DNA of 6,445 nt from an uncultured Roseburia sp. (GTDB taxonomy: Bacteria > Bacillota > Clostridia > Lachnospirales > Lachnospiraceae). Below, piece after piece: positions 4,965 to 6,445 of this stretch (positions within the stretch are counted from its first letter, which is position 1; the number at the start of each line of letters is the position of its first letter). The DNA lies in assembly GCA_947057405.1 (NCBI GenBank), contig CAMSEJ010000151.1, forward strand, positions 1 to 6,445, read 5' to 3'. The notes under the pieces are model-generated. The model ran no database searches and was not told where the DNA came from. It worked only from the letters and a program-made list of their open reading frames with translations. The translations under genes and the position numbers were made by a program.

Positions 4965-5638
4965 TATGCATACACCTCCCCAATCAATTCTGCTGCTGCC
5001 TTGGTAATCACAAGGTTGTTGTATTTTAAGATGTCATATACATTTAAGGTGGAAGATAACAGTTCCTTCTCTTCACCTGTTTTCTTGTCGGTGGTTTTCA
5101 CTTTGGTAATAAAGCCCGCCTTTACGCCCGGGATGTTCCTTGCGGAATAATATACGTTTTCATCCGTGCCGTTCGTGACAATGAGCGCTTTCTGAACGCC
5201 TAAGCTGTTTAAAACGCGTGCCATCTTACCGGTCTTGATTTCGCCGAGCGCAAGATTCTCCATCACATAAATCTTGTTGTCCTGTACCCTGGAGGTAAGC
5301 GCCGCTTTCAATGCCGCCACTTTCTCTTTTTTGTTGAGCTTAAATGAATAATCCCTCGGAGTCGGGGCGAATACGACGCCGCCGCCCTTCCACTGCGGTG
5401 ACCTGGTAGAACCCTGCCTTGCATGGCCGGTTCCTTTCTGCCGCCACGGCTTCCTGCCGCCGCCGCTGACTTCGGAACGGGTCTTGGCCTTCTGTGTCCC
5501 CTGACGTTTGTTTGCAAGGTACTGGACTACGGACATGTGTACTAAGTGCTCGTTGATTTTTGCACCGAATACGGCATCGTTTAATTCCATTGTCCCGACT
5601 TTGCTGCCTTCCATATTATAAACAGATACTGTTGCCAT
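4964..5638 (-). CDS. rplD: 50S ribosomal protein L4, with a C-terminal-half insertion
   Basis: L4 is an early-assembly 23S rRNA-binding protein whose extended loop lines the narrow part of the peptide tunnel. That loop is clear at about residues 54-92 (RSEVSGGGRKPWRQKGTGHA and onward through QWKGGGVVFAPTPRDYSF). At 224 residues the protein is roughly 17 longer than the usual 206-208. The excess appears to be a charged segment (about 176-196, including VKTTDKKTGEEKELL) between SARNIPGVKAG and LNVYDILKYNNLVITK. The ATG follows AAAGGAGG with 9 nt spacing. The gap from rplC is 27 nt. In E. coli L4 also represses the S10 operon through its leader; whether this applies here cannot be seen. Confidence 0.98.
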   Translation of the reverse strand: MATVSVYNMEGSKVGTMELNDAVFGAKINEHLVHMSVVQYLANKRQGTQKAKTRSEVSGGGRKPWRQKGTGHARQGSTRSPQWKGGGVVFAPTPRDYSFKLNKKEKVAALKAALTSRVQDNKIYVMENLALGEIKTGKMARVLNSLGVQKALIVTNGTDENVYYSARNIPGVKAGFITKVKTTDKKTGEEKELLSSTLNVYDILKYNNLVITKAAAELIGEVYA

Positions 5639-5665
5639 CTGTGTGTTCCTCCTTTCCTGTTAGCG

Positions 5666-6349
5666 CTAATTCGTTACTTTTACCGATTCCCGGATCGTGA
5701 TTAAAGATTTCTTCGGCCCCGGTACGGAACCTTTGATTAAGAGCAGGTTGTTTTCTGCATCCACACGTACCACTTCGAGGTTCTGTACGGTTGCTTTCAC
5801 ATGCCCCATCTGGCCCGGCATCCCTTTTCCCTTGAACACACGGCTCGGGGAGGAGCAGGCGCCGTTGGAACCCTGATGACGATGGAATTTGGAACCATGT
5901 GTCATAGGTCCTCTGTGCTGGCCGAATCTCTTGATTGTGCCCTGGAACCCTTTTCCTTTTGTAATTGCAGTAGCGTCAACTTTATCGCCTGCGGAAAAGA
6001 TATCTGCTTTGATTACGTCGGCAAGCTTGTAATCGGACGCGTTGTCAAATTTAAACTCCCTGACGTATCGTTTGCTGGTAACCCCTGCTTTTGCAAAATG
6101 GCCTTTTTCGGCTTTCGTTACGCCGTGCCTGTTGCGGATTTCTTTCCTGCCGCTTGCATCTTTGGTTACAATTTTTTCTTTCTTGTCTACAAACCCAACC
6201 TGTACTGCGCTGTAACCGTCGTTTTCCACTGTCTTGATCTGGGTTACGTAGCACGGGCCGGCTGCAAGTACCGTTACCGGTATCAATGTGCCGTCATCGC
6301 CGAAAATCTGGGTCATTCCGACTTTTGTGCCTAAAATTGCTTTTTTCAT
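5666..6349 (-). CDS. rplC: 50S ribosomal protein L3, with an internal insertion
   Basis: L3 is one of the two assembly-initiator proteins of the large subunit and reaches toward the peptidyl-transferase centre. It starts MKKAILGTKVGMTQIFGDDG. The family signature runs from FSAGDKVDATAITKGKG (118-134) through GFQGTIKRFGQHRGPMTHGS (134-153). The central loop is HRHQGSNGACSSPSRVFKGK (156-175), followed by GMPGQMG. The C-terminus NLLLIKGSVPGPKKS is standard. Its 227 residues exceed the usual 205-212. The extra material is a basic segment around 59-78 (KIVTKDASGRKEIRNRHGVT) before EKGHFAKAG. The glutamine methylated in E. coli L3 has no equivalent in the GACSSPSR loop. The ATG follows AGGAGGT at 6 nt. 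Confidence 0.98.
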   Translation of the reverse strand: MKKAILGTKVGMTQIFGDDGTLIPVTVLAAGPCYVTQIKTVENDGYSAVQVGFVDKKEKIVTKDASGRKEIRNRHGVTKAEKGHFAKAGVTSKRYVREFKFDNASDYKLADVIKADIFSAGDKVDATAITKGKGFQGTIKRFGQHRGPMTHGSKFHRHQGSNGACSSPSRVFKGKGMPGQMGHVKATVQNLEVVRVDAENNLLLIKGSVPGPKKSLITIRESVKVTN

Positions 6350-6376
6350 TCCTTTACCTCCTGTTTTCCTACAGCG

Positions 6377-6397
6377 GAACGCATTTGTGATGCGTTC
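6377..6397 (-). promoter_or_regulatory. Perfect hairpin in the rplC leader
   Basis: GAACGCAU and AUGCGUUC form a perfect 8 bp stem with a CACAA loop, ending 14 nt upstream of the rplC SD (6356-6362). No U-tract follows, so it is not an intrinsic terminator. It is the most stable-looking simple stem in the non-coding part of the window. Confidence 0.6.
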
Positions 6398-6433
6398 ATC
6401 CTAGAACAGTCAATATAAGTGGATGCTTCGCAT
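6390..6433 (-). promoter_or_regulatory. Alternative long-range stem competing with the rplC leader hairpin
   Basis: Segment AUGCGAAGCAUCC (6433-6421) can pair with GGAUGAACGCAU (6401-6390) over 5 + 5 bp, with a small AAG/AA internal loop and a 19 nt terminal loop. The second segment is also the 5' arm of the hairpin at 6377-6397, so the two folds exclude each other. The first segment can also fold on itself (AUGC GAA GCAU). This is a direct reading of complementarity; any regulatory switch is inference. Confidence 0.35.
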
Positions 6434-6445
6434 AGCTTCTATATT

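Larger units (their letters stand above)
6350..6445. other. Non-coding leader upstream of rplC, no rpsJ end visible
   Basis: All three minus-strand frames contain stops and none reads as the C-terminus of S10, which would be the expected upstream gene. The visible stretch holds the rplC SD, the hairpin at 6377-6397 and an imperfect inverted repeat at 6412-6445 (AATATA ... TATATT outside ATGC GAA GCAT). The rpsJ-rplC gap is therefore at least 96 nt, or rpsJ is not adjacent. Confidence 0.6.

Noticed and set aside
6391..6417. Possible promoter (TTGACT at 6413-6408 or TATATT at 6417-6412, minus strand)
   Set aside because: TTGACT has no acceptable -10 at 16-18 nt, and TATATT has no acceptable -35 at the right distance within the window.
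1..6445. Mobile element, CRISPR array, toxin-antitoxin or other accessory system
   Set aside because: Every stretch is either a canonical ribosomal protein gene or a short intergenic leader. There are no direct repeat arrays, transposase fragments, tRNA or attachment sites.

Overview
The window is a stretch of the S10-spc ribosomal protein operon, all of it on the minus strand, so transcription runs from base 6445 toward base 1. In transcription order the genes are rplC (L3), rplD (L4), rplW (L23), rplB (L2), rpsS (S19), rplV (L22), rpsC (S3), rplP (L16), rpmC (L29), rpsQ (S17), rplN (L14), rplX (L24), rplE (L5), and the first 25 codons of rpsN (S14), which runs off the left edge. This is the canonical bacterial order with nothing inserted, missing or broken. 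The right edge ends in non-coding sequence upstream of rplC. rpsJ (S10) would be expected next but is not visible.

The organism is probably a member of Clostridia, most likely Lachnospiraceae. The reasons are the continuous S10-to-spc order, strong AGGAGG-type Shine-Dalgarno (SD) sequences before nearly every gene, and the zinc-type short S14. L22 also has an MAKGHRSKIKRER-type N-terminal extension, L16 has a LPCKCK tail, and L3 has a GACSSPSR loop. The family assignment rests on remembered sequence resemblance, not on a search.

Most junctions are very tight: one pair overlaps by 11 nt, one by 1 nt, and the other gaps run from 2 to 27 nt, often with the stop codon fused to the next SD. Three gaps are clearly longer: at least 96 nt before rplC, 117 nt before rplB and 70 nt before rplN. 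Each contains inverted repeats able to form RNA hairpins just upstream of the SD. The rplB and rplN leaders also resemble each other. The rplC leader contains three segments that can pair in mutually exclusive ways. These leaders are the only parts of the window not explained by ordinary ribosomal protein coding.

Together the genes supply core parts of both subunits. L2, L3, L4, L14, L16 and L22 are peptidyl-transferase, tunnel or subunit-bridge proteins. L23 and L29 lie at the tunnel exit. L24 is an assembly initiator, and L5 contacts 5S rRNA. S3, S14 and S19 belong to the 30S head, and S17 binds 16S rRNA early in assembly. L3 and L4 appear to carry lineage-specific insertions of about 15 to 18 residues. 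Three start codons need care: rpsQ and rplE start at GTG, and rplB, rplN, rpsQ and rpmC all have misleading in-frame upstream extensions. I found no new defence, mobile or biosynthetic system.
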